From Streptomyces sp. SCSIO 30461 (lineage in GTDB: Bacteria > Actinomycetota > Actinomycetes > Streptomycetales > Streptomycetaceae): a stretch of 64,000 bases of DNA. Location of the stretch: contig NZ_CP146101.1 in assembly GCF_037023745.1 (NCBI RefSeq), forward strand, positions 5,200,001 to 5,264,000, in the 5' to 3' direction. A program made the translations under genes and the position numbers. Positions within the stretch are counted from its first letter, which is position 1. Each line of letters opens with the position of its first letter. The notes beneath the pieces were generated by a model. The model worked only from the letters and a program-made list of their open reading frames with translations, was not told the origin of the DNA and searched no databases. Below are positions 17,238-26,282 of the stretch, piece by piece.

Positions 17238-18242
17238 GTGCAGCGGCCGACCAGCAGGGACGTGGCACGGGCGGCGGGGGTCTCGCAGGCCACGGTGTCG
17301 CTCGTCATGGGTGACAAATGGCGGGGGCGGGTGTCCGAGCGCACCGCCGCCTCGGTGCGGCAGGCCGCGCAGGTGCTGGGCTACCGCCCGAACCTGGCGG
17401 CCCGCAGCCTGCGTCTGGGTCGCACCCGGACCGCGCTGCTGGTGGTGCCGGCGCTGACCAACGAGTTCTTCGCCCGGGTGTACGCGGGCGCGGCCGATGT
17501 CGCGGCGGAGCACGACTTCGGCGTGGTGCTCTACCCCTCACCCGAAGGCATCGGCCCCGCGAAGGACCCCTTCGCATCGGCACGGGCCGCGCTGGACGGG
17601 GTGATCGCGTCATCGATGGCGGCGGGGGCGCTGAAGGCGATCCGCGGCACCGATCTGCCGCTCGTCATGCTGGACAGCGATCCGGCCGATCAGGGCGCCG
17701 CGGCGCAAGTGAACCTCGATATCGCGGATGGCATGCGGCAGGTGACGGGACATCTGGCCGCCCTGGGCCACCGGCGGTTCGTCCATCTGGCATCGGCGGT
17801 CCCGTCCTGGACCTTCGAAGTACGCTCCCGCGCACTGGAAACGGCGGTTCGCAAGGTCCCCGGGGCATCGCTGCGCAAGGTCCCGTCCCCTCTGGACGTG
17901 GACGGCGCCCGCGCCGCGGCCGAGCATGCCCTGACCGGACCGGACCGGACCCGCCCCACGGCCCTCGTCTGCGACGACGACATCGTCGCCGCGGGTGCGT
18001 GCAAGGCGGCCCGGCGGCTCGATCTGCGGGTGCCGGATGATGTCTCGGTGGTCGGCTTCGACGACATGACGCTGGCGACGGCGCTGGAGCCGGAGCTCAC
18101 GACCGTCCGCCTCCCCGCGGAGCGGGTGGGCGCCGCGGGCATGTCCGCGCTCCTGTCCGTCCTCGCGGGTCGTGCCCCCGGCACGGGGGGCCTCCCGGTC
18201 ACCCTGATCCCCCGGGCCTCCACGGGACCCGCCCCCCGCTGA
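17238..18242 (+). CDS. LacI-family transcriptional regulator
   Basis: The 334-residue repressor opens with the LacI headpiece (TSRDVARAAGVSQATVSLVM and GYRPNLAARSLRLGRT hinge). A periplasmic-binding-fold sensor domain follows, with TALVCDDDIVAAGACKAARRL and VPDDVSVVGFDDMTLAT near the C-terminal half. I start at the GTG at 17238 behind GGCGGAGG, five bases away. An in-frame ATG at 17184 lacks a ribosome binding site but would work as a leaderless start. It likely represses itself and the divergent MFS transporter; the ligand is not evident. Confidence 0.9.
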   Translation: MQRPTSRDVARAAGVSQATVSLVMGDKWRGRVSERTAASVRQAAQVLGYRPNLAARSLRLGRTRTALLVVPALTNEFFARVYAGAADVAAEHDFGVVLYPSPEGIGPAKDPFASARAALDGVIASSMAAGALKAIRGTDLPLVMLDSDPADQGAAAQVNLDIADGMRQVTGHLAALGHRRFVHLASAVPSWTFEVRSRALETAVRKVPGASLRKVPSPLDVDGARAAAEHALTGPDRTRPTALVCDDDIVAAGACKAARRLDLRVPDDVSVVGFDDMTLATALEPELTTVRLPAERVGAAGMSALLSVLAGRAPGTGGLPVTLIPRASTGPAPR

Positions 18243-18261
18243 CCCGCATCGCGGGGTCCAT

Positions 18262-18513
18262 AGCGGGTATGGCTCGGCGCCCCGTGCGGCGGTCCTGGCG
18301 CAGCGAGCGGACCCGGGCATGGTCGTGTGCGGTGTCACATGCGGCCGGCTGGACCGGTCCCACAGTCCGCCCTCGGCCGCGAACGCACTTGTGGGCCGTC
18401 GCCCGCGAGATACCCATCTCCGCCGCGACATGCGCGACCTGACGGCCGGAACCAACACGTTCAACGAGCAGCCACCTGCCGTGAACGGTGAGGCGGGCAT
18501 TACGGTGGGACAC
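18262..18513 (-). pseudogene. IS481-family transposase remnant (N-terminal part, frameshifted)
   Basis: Reading leftwards from a GTG at 18513, VSHRNARLTVHGRWLLVERV and VAHVAAEMGISRATAHK match the helix-turn-helix start of IS481-type transposases. The frame then shifts near 18370-18393, and the expected EGGLWDRSSRPH segment continues in another frame, followed by RVRSLRQDRRTGRRAIPA in the first. The DDE catalytic domain is missing. It is a decayed fragment, not a working transposase, lying right after the LacI-type gene. Confidence 0.8.
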
Positions 18514-18738
18514 GAAGACCTCCGTGCAGTGCAGTCTGATCGTTTCAGCATGAGATACACAAGCGCCCTGCGGCGGCGCCGACGGCGCCCGCGTTCGGTC
18601 CGCGTCTTCTGGCCTCTTCGCTGTCCGACGGTGCCGGCTCGTTGCGGCACACCATTCCGGAGGGGGCACGGTGACCGCGCACCCGCTGGGCAGGTGCGAC
18701 GGGAACCGCACCGCCGTCCGCGGGCGGCGAATAATGCG
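18514..18738. other. Gene-free stretch between IS relic and RNHCP promoter
   Basis: About 225 bases hold no supportable gene. The stretch borders the transposase relic and may contain what is left of the insertion-sequence end, but I could not match a terminal inverted repeat. Confidence 0.4.
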
Positions 18739-18768
18739 TTGACGGCCCAGGGAGGTGTCCTGTTAGCC
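18739..18768 (+). promoter_or_regulatory. Putative promoter for the RNHCP genes
   Basis: TTGACG at 18739 is a good -35 hexamer. TGTTAG (16-base spacing) or TTAGCC (18-base spacing) could serve as -10. A transcript from here would have an untranslated leader of about 260 bases before the first RNHCP gene. Confidence 0.45.
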
Positions 18769-18823
18769 TCAAGGGGTCGTTCTGATTCGTTCTGGGCCTG
18801 TGTGCCCTAGAAAAGGGTGTTTG

Positions 18824-18865
18824 ATGTCCCGGCCCGCGCCGAGTGCGCCTCGCCACACCGCGTAA
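18824..18865 (+). CDS. Candidate 13-codon leader peptide
   Basis: An ATG preceded by AAAGGG opens a 13-codon frame (MSRPAPSAPRHTA) that ends before a pair of hairpins and the first RNHCP gene. It is rich in Pro, Ala and Arg. Its position between a plausible promoter and hairpins resembles attenuation leaders, but coding is unproven. Confidence 0.3.
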   Translation: MSRPAPSAPRHTA

Positions 18866-18884
18866 CCGTCCGCTGCCTTTCGCT

Positions 18885-18923
18885 GCCCGTTTCTCCGGGC
18901 TGCTACCGGACGTGTCCTCCGGT
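18885..18923 (+). promoter_or_regulatory. Two consecutive leader hairpins
   Basis: GCCCG/CGGGC (18885-18900) and ACCGGA/TCCGGT (18905-18923) form adjacent small stem-loops in the leader of the RNHCP genes. They could take part in attenuation; neither is followed by a U-tract. Confidence 0.35.
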
Positions 18924-19031
18924 GCTATGACCTGCCTGTCCGCCGTTCCACGGTGTGCTCGGGCTGCCTTCTGACGAGGCCACTCGGCCTGCTCTTGCTG
19001 TCTTGATCGACTTCCAGCAAGGAGCACCCGG

Positions 19032-19403
19032 GTGTCCAACCACACCTCCACCGACATCAACACTCTCGGCCTCAGCACCTTCGCCTGCGCGTGGTGCAGG
19101 CTGTCCGTGTCCGTGTACGCCGCCGACGGCGCGCCGCGCAACCACTGCCCGTCCTGCCTGCACTCCCGGCACGTCCTCGACCACATCGAGGGCGGTCCGA
19201 GCGACTGCGAGGGCCGGATGTCCCCGATCGCCATCGCCGTACTCCGCACTGGTGACTGGATGGTGATCCACCGCTGCGTGCGCTGCGACGAGCTCACCTC
19301 GAACCCGGTGTGTGCGGACGACAACCAGCTCATCCTGGTGCGCATGGCGGTTCGCCCGCTGGCTCAACCGCCTTTCCCGCTCGAAGCGTTCGGAACCCTC
19401 TGA
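19032..19403 (+). CDS. RNHCP-domain zinc-ribbon protein 1
   Basis: The 123-residue protein has the RNHCP signature: RNHCPSC at residues 36-42, framed by CxxC at 19-22 (CAWC), Cys59, and CxxC at 82-85 (CVRC). These can make two zinc sites. The family is found mainly in actinobacteria and its function is unknown to me. The start is a GTG behind AAGGAG. It is followed after 26 bases by a paralogue, so the two form an operon. Both sit in a segment bounded by transposase relics, which suggests lateral arrival. Confidence 0.85.
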   Translation: MSNHTSTDINTLGLSTFACAWCRLSVSVYAADGAPRNHCPSCLHSRHVLDHIEGGPSDCEGRMSPIAIAVLRTGDWMVIHRCVRCDELTSNPVCADDNQLILVRMAVRPLAQPPFPLEAFGTL

Positions 19404-19429
19404 CCGCCCGACAGAAAGGCAGCACCCTC

Positions 19430-19849
19430 ATGGCACGCAACAACCACAGCGGTCGCGGGCGGCGCCGTGCACAGCGGCACAAGGACGTCCTACGCACTCA
19501 GGGCGGGCACCGGGCGAACGACTTCCGGTGCACGTCCTGCCGGCTCGACGTGTCCCTGGAGGCACCGGGCACCGCGCACCGCAACCACTGCCCCAACTGC
19601 CTGGCCAGCCTGCATGTCGACCGGAGGATCCCCGGCGACCGCGACGCGGACTGCCGCGGCCGGATGGAGGCGCTGGGCCTGTTCGTCCGCCCGGACGGAG
19701 AGTGGATGATCATCCACCAGTGCGTCTCCTGCGGCGAGCTCAGCGCCAACCGGATCGCCGGTGACGACAACCCGCTCGCCCTGGTCCGCCTCGCCCTCAG
19801 ACCTCTCGCCGACCCCCGGCACGCCGGCCGCGCCCTGCTCACCCTGTGA
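19430..19849 (+). CDS. RNHCP-domain zinc-ribbon protein 2
   Basis: The 139-residue paralogue of the preceding gene has a 30-residue basic N-terminal extension (GRGRRRAQRHKD) that could bind RNA or DNA. It keeps the same zinc pattern: CTSC (34-37), RNHCPNC (51-57), Cys75 and CVSC (98-101), then the shared ending GDDNPLALVRLALRPLA. The ATG at 19430 is preceded by AGAAAGG. Family function is unknown; the basic tail and zinc ribbons point to a ribosome- or nucleic-acid-associated role, as an inference only. Confidence 0.87.
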   Translation: MARNNHSGRGRRRAQRHKDVLRTQGGHRANDFRCTSCRLDVSLEAPGTAHRNHCPNCLASLHVDRRIPGDRDADCRGRMEALGLFVRPDGEWMIIHQCVSCGELSANRIAGDDNPLALVRLALRPLADPRHAGRALLTL

Positions 19850-19868
19850 TCCGGCCGCGCCGGCCGAG

Positions 19869-19964
19869 ATGGTCCTGTCCCTCGACGACCGCCCCATCCC
19901 GCCGGGTGACATGACCTTCGGCAAGCCCATGGCCGACGCGATCAGCGCCTACCAGCCGGAGTAA
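19869..19964 (+). CDS. Tiny reading frame after RNHCP 2, unknown
   Basis: A 31-codon frame (MVLSLDDRPIPPGDM at the start) begins 20 bases after the RNHCP 2 stop and ends just before a terminator. It has no clear ribosome binding site (CCGAG only). It may be the truncated end of another gene rather than a real small protein. Confidence 0.3.
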   Translation: MVLSLDDRPIPPGDMTFGKPMADAISAYQPE

Positions 19965-19974
19965 CCGAAGCAAC

Positions 19975-20002
19975 GAAGCCCCAGGTCGCGGCCCGGGGCT
20001 TC
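19975..20002 (+). terminator. Terminator of the RNHCP operon
   Basis: GAAGCCCC and GGGGCTTC form an 8-bp stem with a 12-base loop, 10 bases after the last frame of the operon. Confidence 0.7.
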
Positions 20003-20053
20003 GCCATGAAGCGGACAAGATCCCCAGCTGCGAGAACGCCGGCATGAATCCCT

Positions 20054-20267
20054 TCAGGACGAGCTTCGGAGGCGGCGGAGGCATATGAGGCCGCAGGCCA
20101 GAACGCAGGCCCTGATGGAGGTCAGCGCGCCGCTCGTAGCGGATGCGGAGCCGCTTGAACTGGTGCAGCCGGGCGAAGGTACGCTCGACCACCCACCGGA
20201 CCTTGCCCTGTCCCGAACCATGGGCCACACCCCGTCGGGCGATCACGGGCTTGATACCGCGCTTCCA
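20054..20267 (-). pseudogene. IS5-family transposase remnant (C-terminal part, frameshifted)
   Basis: Reading leftwards from 20267, the sequence gives WKRGIKPVIARRGVAHGSG, KVRWVVERTFARLHQFKRL and RIRYERRADLHQGL. This is the conserved C-terminal end (with the catalytic Glu of WVVERTF) of IS5-group transposases. After HQGL a one-base shift is needed to reach LACGLICLRRL and the natural stop at 20054. The N-terminal two thirds are missing. It abuts the end of prcA at 20324. Confidence 0.85.
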
Positions 20268-20323
20268 CGGCAGTCAACAACGCTCGTGAGCAATACACCC
20301 AGGCCGTGGGGACAGGGAGGCGG

Positions 20324-21085
20324 TCACGCCTCCCTGTCGGAGTCCTCCGCGTCGGACGGAATCTCCGTGGGCGTCGAGGCCGCATCGTCGGCTTCGAGGA
20401 GGCGGGACAGCTGCCGGCCCACGATCCGCTTGAACTTCCGCTTCTGCGGGCGCGTACGATCCAGGATCGCCACCTCCAGCCGCTCGGCGGGGATCTCCCG
20501 CTCCGTGCCGTTGGTGTCCCGGGACAGCGCCTGGACCGCCAGCTTCAGCGCCTCCGCGAGAGACATCCCGTCGCGGTGCCGCTGGTCCAGGAAGCTGCTG
20601 ATCTGCTCCGCGTTGCCGCCGACCGCGACCGAGCCGTGCTCGTCCACGATCGAGCCGTCGTGCGGGAGTCGGTAGATCTGGTCGCCTTCCGGCGAGGTGC
20701 CGACCTCGGCGACGACCAGCTCCACCTCGTACGGCTTCTCGCCCGCGCTGGAGAAGATCGTGCCGAGTGTCTGCGCGTACACGTTGGCGAGCCCACGGGC
20801 CGTCACATCGTCGCGGTCGTAGGTGTACCCGCGCAGATCCGCGTAGCGCACACCGCCGATCCGCAGATTCTCGTACTCGTTGTACTTGCCGGCGGCGGCG
20901 AAGCCGATCCGGTCGTAGATCTCGCTGAACTTGTGCAGGGCACGGGACGGGTTCTCACCGACGAAGACGATGCCGTCGGTGTACTGGAGGACCACCAGGC
21001 TCCGGCCGCGTGCGATGCCCTTGCGCGCGTATTCCGCCCGGTCGGCCATGGCCTGCTGGGGTGAGACATAGAACGGCGTCGACAC
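20324..21085 (-). CDS. prcA: 20S proteasome alpha subunit PrcA
   Basis: The 253-residue subunit begins [23 protein letters not shown], the N-terminal helix that gates the chamber. It has [21 protein letters not shown] and [19 protein letters not shown], typical of actinobacterial alpha subunits; it has no catalytic Thr. Seven copies form each outer ring of the 20S particle. The GTG start has AAAGGGACGG upstream. It lies 35 bases after prcB, so the pair is one operon. The tail is acidic and ends DSDREA, without the HbYX-docking pocket residues being judged here. Confidence 0.97.
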   Translation of the reverse strand: MSTPFYVSPQQAMADRAEYARKGIARGRSLVVLQYTDGIVFVGENPSRALHKFSEIYDRIGFAAAGKYNEYENLRIGGVRYADLRGYTYDRDDVTARGLANVYAQTLGTIFSSAGEKPYEVELVVAEVGTSPEGDQIYRLPHDGSIVDEHGSVAVGGNAEQISSFLDQRHRDGMSLAEALKLAVQALSRDTNGTEREIPAERLEVAILDRTRPQKRKFKRIVGRQLSRLLEADDAASTPTEIPSDAEDSDREA

Positions 21086-21120
21086 CGGCTATCCGTCCCT
21101 TTCTGTCAGTGGCGAGTGGG

Positions 21121-21966
21121 TCAGAGCAGCGAGGCGCGCGGGCCGTCGGGCTGCTGGAGGCGGTGCTCCAGAATGGCCCGGGCGATCTCGCCGGTCTCGT
21201 CGTCACTGAGCCTGCGGAAGCCCTCGTCGTTGATGACCGTGACGATGGGGTAGATACGGCGGGCCACGTCCGGTCCGCCGGTCGCCGAGTCGTCGTCCGC
21301 CGCGTCGTAAAGGGCTTGGACGACCAGGGTGACGGCCTGCTCCTCGGTCAGGTCCTCGCGGTAGAGCTTCTTCATGGCACCGCGCGCGAAGATCGAGCCC
21401 GAGCCGGTGGCCGCGTAGCCGTGCTCCTCCGAACGGCCGCCGGTGACGTCGTACGAGAAGATGCGGCCCTTCTCGCGGTCGATGTCCCAGCCGGCGAACA
21501 GCGGCACCACGGCGAGGCCCTGCATGGCCATGCCCAGATTGCTGCGGATCATCGTGGAGAGTCGGTTCGCCTTGCCTTCGAGCGAGAGCTGTGCGCCCTC
21601 GACCTTCTCGAAATGCTCCAGCTCCAACTGGAAGAGCTTCACCATCTCGACCGCGAGTCCCGCGGTGCCCGCGATGCCCACCGCCGAGTACTCGTCAGCG
21701 GGGAAGACCTTCTCGATGTCCCGCTGGGCGATCATGTTGCCCATGGTCGCCCGCCGGTCGCCGGCGAGCACCACTCCACCGGGGAAGGACGCGGCGACGA
21801 TCGTCGTGCCGTGCGGCGCCTCCACCACGCCCTGCACCGGAGGCAGGACCCGCCTGCCAGGAAGCAGCTCCGGTGAGTGATCGCCGAGGAAGTCCATGAA
21901 CGAGGAGGAGCCCGGCGTCAGGAAGGCTGCCGGCAGACGCCCGATGGTACGAGGGTTGGCTTCCAC
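21121..21966 (-). CDS. prcB: 20S proteasome beta subunit PrcB
   Basis: The 281-residue precursor has a 53-residue propeptide ending HG, then the catalytic Thr54 of [21 protein letters not shown]. Lys and Asp of the active site fall in AGDRRAT and further on, and [14 protein letters not shown] is conserved. After self-cleavage the free Thr attacks peptide bonds inside the chamber. The start is a GTG at 21966 with GGAAGG before it. It is first in the prcB-prcA unit, downstream of pup and a GC-rich two-tier hairpin. Confidence 0.97.
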   Translation of the reverse strand: MEANPRTIGRLPAAFLTPGSSSFMDFLGDHSPELLPGRRVLPPVQGVVEAPHGTTIVAASFPGGVVLAGDRRATMGNMIAQRDIEKVFPADEYSAVGIAGTAGLAVEMVKLFQLELEHFEKVEGAQLSLEGKANRLSTMIRSNLGMAMQGLAVVPLFAGWDIDREKGRIFSYDVTGGRSEEHGYAATGSGSIFARGAMKKLYREDLTEEQAVTLVVQALYDAADDDSATGGPDVARRIYPIVTVINDEGFRRLSDDETGEIARAILEHRLQQPDGPRASLL

Positions 21967-22057
21967 GCGTTTCCTTCCGAATTGGCGGCGGCCCGCCCCT
22001 GGGTCCGGGCCGATCTTGCGTGCTCTGCACGGACCTTACCCGTGCTGTCGCCGGTCA

Positions 22058-22105
22058 TCCGTCCGGATACGGCCGGCCCTGAGGGGGCCGGCCGCACCGG
22101 ACGGA
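22058..22105 (-). terminator. Two-tier hairpin between pup and prcB
   Basis: An outer 9-bp stem (TCCGTCCGG with CCGGACGGA) encloses an inner 8-bp stem (GGCCGGCC with itself), separated by four- and three-base bulges. It should stop or thin transcription from pup into prcBA. Confidence 0.65.
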
Positions 22106-22136
22106 CAATCGGGGATGCCCCGACCGTTCGGGGGTG

Positions 22137-22355
22137 CTACTCTCCGCCCTTTTGCACGAAGGAGCGCACGAAGTCCTCGGCATTCTCTTCGAGTACGTCG
22201 TCGATCTCGTCCAGCACGGAGTCGACATCGTCGGACAGCTTTTCCTGGCGCTCCTTGAGGTCTTCGGAGGCCTGCGCGTCCTGCGCCTGCTCCTCGACCT
22301 CCTCGGTGGAGCGTGTGGCCCGCTGCTGACCGCCGCCGGTGTCCTTGGTTGCCAT
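22137..22355 (-). CDS. pup: Prokaryotic ubiquitin-like protein Pup
   Basis: The 72-residue, acidic, largely disordered protein has the C-terminal half that binds the ARC/Mpa coiled coil (SDDVDSVLDEIDDVLEENAEDFVRSFVQ) and ends KGGE. The terminal codon is GAG, so Pup is made with Glu already in place and needs no deamidation before PafA uses it; mycobacterial Pup ends in Gln. I start at the ATG at 22355 (MATKDTGGGQQ), with GGGATAT before it; a longer frame begins at 22364. It lies between dop and prcB. Confidence 0.96.
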   Translation of the reverse strand: MATKDTGGGQQRATRSTEEVEEQAQDAQASEDLKERQEKLSDDVDSVLDEIDDVLEENAEDFVRSFVQKGGE

Positions 22356-22401
22356 ATCCCTCACCCCGCTCGGTTTGCCCGTTTGGTTGGCTCACTCAAG
22401 A

Positions 22402-22425
22402 TCAGACCCTACAAGCAGGGTCTGA
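22402..22425 (-). terminator. Hairpin between dop and pup
   Basis: TCAGACCCT and AGGGTCTGA form a 9-bp perfect stem with a 6-base loop in the 134-base gap between dop and pup. It could end the dop transcript or set the dop:pup ratio. Confidence 0.6.
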
Positions 22426-22489
22426 CATCGGCCCCGCACTTTGCTCAACGTCCGGGGGATACCGCAATGATTCCCGGACGGGCGCCGTT

Positions 22490-24001
22490 TCAGCCCCCGG
22501 ACAGCACCCGGACCAGGTCCTCGGCGGTGCGGCACCGGTCAAGCAGCTCTTTCACGTGGTTGCGGGTGCCTCTCAGGGGCTCCAGAGTGGGAACCCGTTG
22601 CAGAGAGTCACGGCCGGGCAGATCGAAGATCACGGAGTCCCAGGAGGCCGCGGCCACGTCGTCGGCGTACTGCTCCAGGCAGCGACCGCGGAAGTACGCC
22701 CTGGTGTCCTCAGGAGGCTTGCTCTCGGCCCGCTCGACTTCCGCCTCGTCCAGGAGCCGCTTCATCCTTCCGCGAGCCACCAGGCGGTTGTACAGGCCTT
22801 TCTCGGGCCGTACATCGGCGTACTGGAGGTCCACCAGGTGCAGCCGCGCGGCATCCCAGTCCACCCCGTCGCGGCGCCGGTAGCCCTCGAGGATCTCCCG
22901 CTTGGTGATCCAGTCCAGCTCTCCTGACAGGCTCATGGGATCGTTCTCCAGCCGGTTGAGGGTGTCCTCCCAGCGGGACAGCACGTCCTTGGTCTGATCG
23001 TCCGCATCCGCTCCGAAGCGCTCTTCGACGTACTTCCTGGCGAGCTCGAAGTACTCCATCTGCAACTGGACACCGGTGAGTGTCCGGCCGCTGCGCAGAG
23101 TGATCACACGCGTGAGCGTGGGGTCGTGGGAGACCTGGTGCAGGGTGCGCACCGGCTGGTCGACGGCCAGGTCCACGTTGATGAAGCCGTCCTCGATCAT
23201 GGACAGCACCAGCGCGGTCGTGCCGAGCTTGAGGTAGGTCGAGATCTCGGAGAGATTGGCGTCGCCGATGATCACATGCAGCCGGCGGTACTTCTCTGCG
23301 TCGGCGTGCGGCTCGTCCCTGGTGTTGATGATGGGCCGCTTGAGCGTGGTCTCCAGGCCGACCTCGACCTCGAAGTAGTCCGCCCGCTGGCTGATCTGGA
23401 AGCCGTGCTCGTGGCCGTCCTGACCGATCCCCACCCGGCCTGCCCCCGTGACCACCTGCCGGGAGACGAAGAACGGGGTGAGGTGCCGCACGATGTCCGA
23501 GAACGGGGTCTCCCGCTTCATCAGGTAGTTCTCGTGCGTGCCGTAGGACGCGCCCTTGTTGTCGGTGTTGTTCTTGTACAGGTGGATCGGCTGCGCACCG
23601 GGGAGCTGGGCGGCCCGCTCCGCGGCCTCCGCCATGATCCGCTCCCCCGCCTTGTCCCAAAGGACGGCGTCGCGCGGGTTGGTCACCTCGGGGGCGCTGT
23701 ACTCGGGGTGGGCGTGGTCGACGTAGAGCCTGGCGCCGTTGGTGAGGATGACGTTGGCCAGGCCGATGTCCTCGTCGGTGAGCTGGCTGGAATCGGCGGC
23801 CTCCCGGGCGAGGTCGAAGCCGCGGGCGTCCCGCAGCGGATTCTCCTCCTCGAAGTCCCAGCGGGCACGCCGTGCCCGGTGCATCGCGGCCGCATAGGCG
23901 TTGACGATCTGGGACGAGGTGAGCATGGCATTGGCGTTCGGGTGGCCGGGGACGGAGATCCCGTACTCCGTCTCGATGCCCATTACTCGCCGTACGGTCA
24001 T
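22490..24001 (-). CDS. dop: Depupylase/deamidase Dop
   Basis: The 503-residue homologue of PafA starts [16 protein letters not shown], the ATP/Mg site. It has the Dop-specific insert after ETEYG (around residues 45-75), [17 protein letters not shown] and [23 protein letters not shown]. Dop cleaves the isopeptide bond between Pup and substrates; in species with a Gln-ending Pup it also deamidates it. Because Pup here ends in Glu, only the depupylase role is required. It ends 134 bases before pup. Confidence 0.96.
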   Translation of the reverse strand: MTVRRVMGIETEYGISVPGHPNANAMLTSSQIVNAYAAAMHRARRARWDFEEENPLRDARGFDLAREAADSSQLTDEDIGLANVILTNGARLYVDHAHPEYSAPEVTNPRDAVLWDKAGERIMAEAAERAAQLPGAQPIHLYKNNTDNKGASYGTHENYLMKRETPFSDIVRHLTPFFVSRQVVTGAGRVGIGQDGHEHGFQISQRADYFEVEVGLETTLKRPIINTRDEPHADAEKYRRLHVIIGDANLSEISTYLKLGTTALVLSMIEDGFINVDLAVDQPVRTLHQVSHDPTLTRVITLRSGRTLTGVQLQMEYFELARKYVEERFGADADDQTKDVLSRWEDTLNRLENDPMSLSGELDWITKREILEGYRRRDGVDWDAARLHLVDLQYADVRPEKGLYNRLVARGRMKRLLDEAEVERAESKPPEDTRAYFRGRCLEQYADDVAAASWDSVIFDLPGRDSLQRVPTLEPLRGTRNHVKELLDRCRTAEDLVRVLSGG

Positions 24002-24216
24002 GCGGCCCTCCTTGCCCGGCGGCGCTCCCGTCTGGGGCGGCGCTCAAGTACCGCTCGGTCTCCGGTGCGTGTGCGGTGCCCGTCCCCGCACCACGCGGCT
24101 CGGCGGTACCGACGAGCCTAGAACCCTCTGCGCTGGTGGGGAGATCAATTCGGTCATTGCTCTGTAGTGGTGCGATTACCCGTCCGCAGCACCTGGGAAA
24201 GCAGGCGGCTGCGGAT

Positions 24217-24262
24217 GCCCTCCCCCGCTTTCGGCAGGGGAAGCCCCTGGGCATCCGCAGCC
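24217..24262 (-). terminator. Terminator after arc
   Basis: GGCTGCGGATGCCC and its exact complement form a 14-bp stem around an 18-base loop, 10 bases past the arc stop. It separates arc from dop, which therefore needs its own promoter. Confidence 0.85.
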
Positions 24263-24272
24263 GGGCTGCGAT

Positions 24273-26039
24273 TTACAGGTACTGACCGGTGTTGGCCACC
24301 GTGTCGATGGAGCGACCGGTGTCCGCGCCCTGCTTTCCGGTGACGAGGGTGCGGATGAACACGATCCGCTCGCCCTTCTTTCCGGAGATCCGGGCCCAGT
24401 CGTCCGGGTTGGTGGTGTTGGGCAGGTCCTCGTTCTCCTTGAACTCGTCCACGCACGCCTGGAGGAGGTGGGCGACCCGCAGACCCTTCTGGTTGTGGTC
24501 GAGGAACTGCTTGATCGCCATCTTCTTGGCCCGGTCCACGATGTTCTGGATCATGGCGCCGGAATTGAAGTCCTTGAAGTACAGGACTTCCTTGTCGCCG
24601 TTGGCGTACGTGACTTCCAGGAAGCGGTTCTCCTCGGATTCCGCGTACATCTGCTCCACAACGGACTGGATCATGCCCTGGACCGCCGCCTCCTTGGAGC
24701 CGGTGTGCTCCGAGACGTCGTCCGCGTGGAGCGGCAGCGTCGACCTGAGGTACTTCGCGAAGATGTCCTTCGCCGCCTCGGCATCCGGACGCTCGATCTT
24801 GATCTTGACGTCCAGCCGGCCCGGCCGCAGGATCGCCGGGTCGATCATGTCCTCGCGGTTGGACGCGCCGATCACGATGACGTTCTCGAGGCCCTCCACA
24901 CCGTCGATCTCGGCGAGCAGCTGCGGGACGATGGTGTTCTCCACGTCGGAGCTGACACCGGAACCGCGGGTGCGGAAGAGCGACTCCATCTCGTCGAAGA
25001 AGACGATGACCGGGGTGCCCTCGCTGGCCTTCTCGCGTGCGCGCTGGAAGACCAGGCGGATGTGCCGCTCGGTCTCACCGACGTACTTGTTGAGGAGCTC
25101 GGGGCCCTTGATGTTGAGGAAGTAGCTCTTCCCCGCGGGCTGCCCGGTCACCTCGGCGACCTTCTTGGCAAGGGAGTTGGCGACCGCCTTGGCGATGAGC
25201 GTCTTCCCGCAGCCGGGCGGGCCGTAGAGCAGGATGCCCTTCGGCGGGCGCAGTTCGTGCTCCCGGAAGAGGTCCGGGTAGAGGTACGGCAGCTCGACCG
25301 CGTCGCGGATCATCTCGATCTGGTTGCCCAGACCGCCGATCTTGTCATAGTCGACGTCAGGGACCTCTTCGAGGACGAGCTCCTCGACCTCGCTCTTGGG
25401 CACGACCTCGTAGACGTAGCCGGACCTGGGTTCGAGCAGCAGGGCGTCACCGGGGCGGATGGTGGCGTCCAGCAGCGGCTCGGCGAGCCGCACCACCCGT
25501 TCCTCGTCGGTGTGCCCGATCACCAGGGCACGCTCGCCGTCCTCGAGGATCTCCTTGAGGGTGACGATGTCCCCGGTGCGCTCGAATTCCATGGCCTCGA
25601 CCACGTTGAGCGCCTCGTTGAGCATGACTTCCTGGCCGCGCCTGAGCTCGTCGGGCTCGACGCTGGGGCTGACGTTCACCCGGAGTTTGCGGCCCCCGGT
25701 GAAGATGTCGGCGGTGCCGTCCTCGTTGGCCTGAAGGAACACACCGAAGCCCGCCGGTGGCTGCGCAAGCCGGTCGACCTCCTCCTTGAGGGCCACGATC
25801 TGATCGCGGGCCTCACGGAGCGTGTTCGCCAGCCGTTCGTTCTGAGCGGAAACGCCGGCCAGGTTTGTCTGCAGCTCGACGATCCGCTCTTCGAGAATCC
25901 TCGTGTGACGCGGAGAGTCGGCGAGCTTGCGGCGCAGGACGGCGATCTCCTGCTCGAGATAGGCAATCTGGCCGGCAGGGTCATCAGACCCCCGTCCCGG
26001 CCGGAAGCCGCGGTTGTTGTCGTCGTCGTGGGCTGCCAC
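24273..26039 (-). CDS. arc: Proteasome-activating AAA ATPase ARC (Mpa)
   Basis: The 588-residue ATPase has an N-terminal coiled coil (about residues 20-90) that captures Pup and two OB-fold domains (about 90-225). The AAA module has Walker A GPPGCGKT near 273-280 and Walker [13 protein letters not shown]. It ends GQYL, the tail that docks into the proteasome alpha ring. Hexamers unfold pupylated proteins and thread them into PrcAB. I start at the GTG at 26039 because GGAGGAGGTGAGG lies just before it; a TTG at 26057 is also in frame. Confidence 0.97.
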   Translation of the reverse strand: MAAHDDDNNRGFRPGRGSDDPAGQIAYLEQEIAVLRRKLADSPRHTRILEERIVELQTNLAGVSAQNERLANTLREARDQIVALKEEVDRLAQPPAGFGVFLQANEDGTADIFTGGRKLRVNVSPSVEPDELRRGQEVMLNEALNVVEAMEFERTGDIVTLKEILEDGERALVIGHTDEERVVRLAEPLLDATIRPGDALLLEPRSGYVYEVVPKSEVEELVLEEVPDVDYDKIGGLGNQIEMIRDAVELPYLYPDLFREHELRPPKGILLYGPPGCGKTLIAKAVANSLAKKVAEVTGQPAGKSYFLNIKGPELLNKYVGETERHIRLVFQRAREKASEGTPVIVFFDEMESLFRTRGSGVSSDVENTIVPQLLAEIDGVEGLENVIVIGASNREDMIDPAILRPGRLDVKIKIERPDAEAAKDIFAKYLRSTLPLHADDVSEHTGSKEAAVQGMIQSVVEQMYAESEENRFLEVTYANGDKEVLYFKDFNSGAMIQNIVDRAKKMAIKQFLDHNQKGLRVAHLLQACVDEFKENEDLPNTTNPDDWARISGKKGERIVFIRTLVTGKQGADTGRSIDTVANTGQYL

Positions 26040-26090
26040 GGTCCTCACCTCCTCCAAGGGGAGCTGGACGCTTCCTGACCCTACCTGGGT

Positions 26091-26149
26091 GGGTGAAGAT
26101 TGAAACCCCTAGATCACAAAGACGGAAGAGGTGTGTCCGATCTTCACCC
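26091..26149. promoter_or_regulatory. 10-bp inverted repeat upstream of arc
   Basis: GGGTGAAGAT at 26091 is repeated inverted as ATCTTCACCC at 26140-26149, in the divergent promoter region between arc and the ferredoxin gene. The 39-base spacing suggests two bound half-sites rather than a hairpin. No known regulator is matched. Confidence 0.35.
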
Positions 26150-26282
26150 TTGCGCTTCCCCTCACGCCAGGTGAATACCCACCCATCAACATCTGAAAGC
26201 GGGCGGTTGTTATCGTCGGAGCGGTCAACACCCGTCAGTGCTGGCACCTATTGATACACACCGCGCAGGAACGGCAGGCGAC

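Noticed and set aside
18199..18711. Intact transposase gene
   Set aside because: Only the N-terminal helix-turn-helix is recognisable, the frame is shifted and the catalytic domain is missing.
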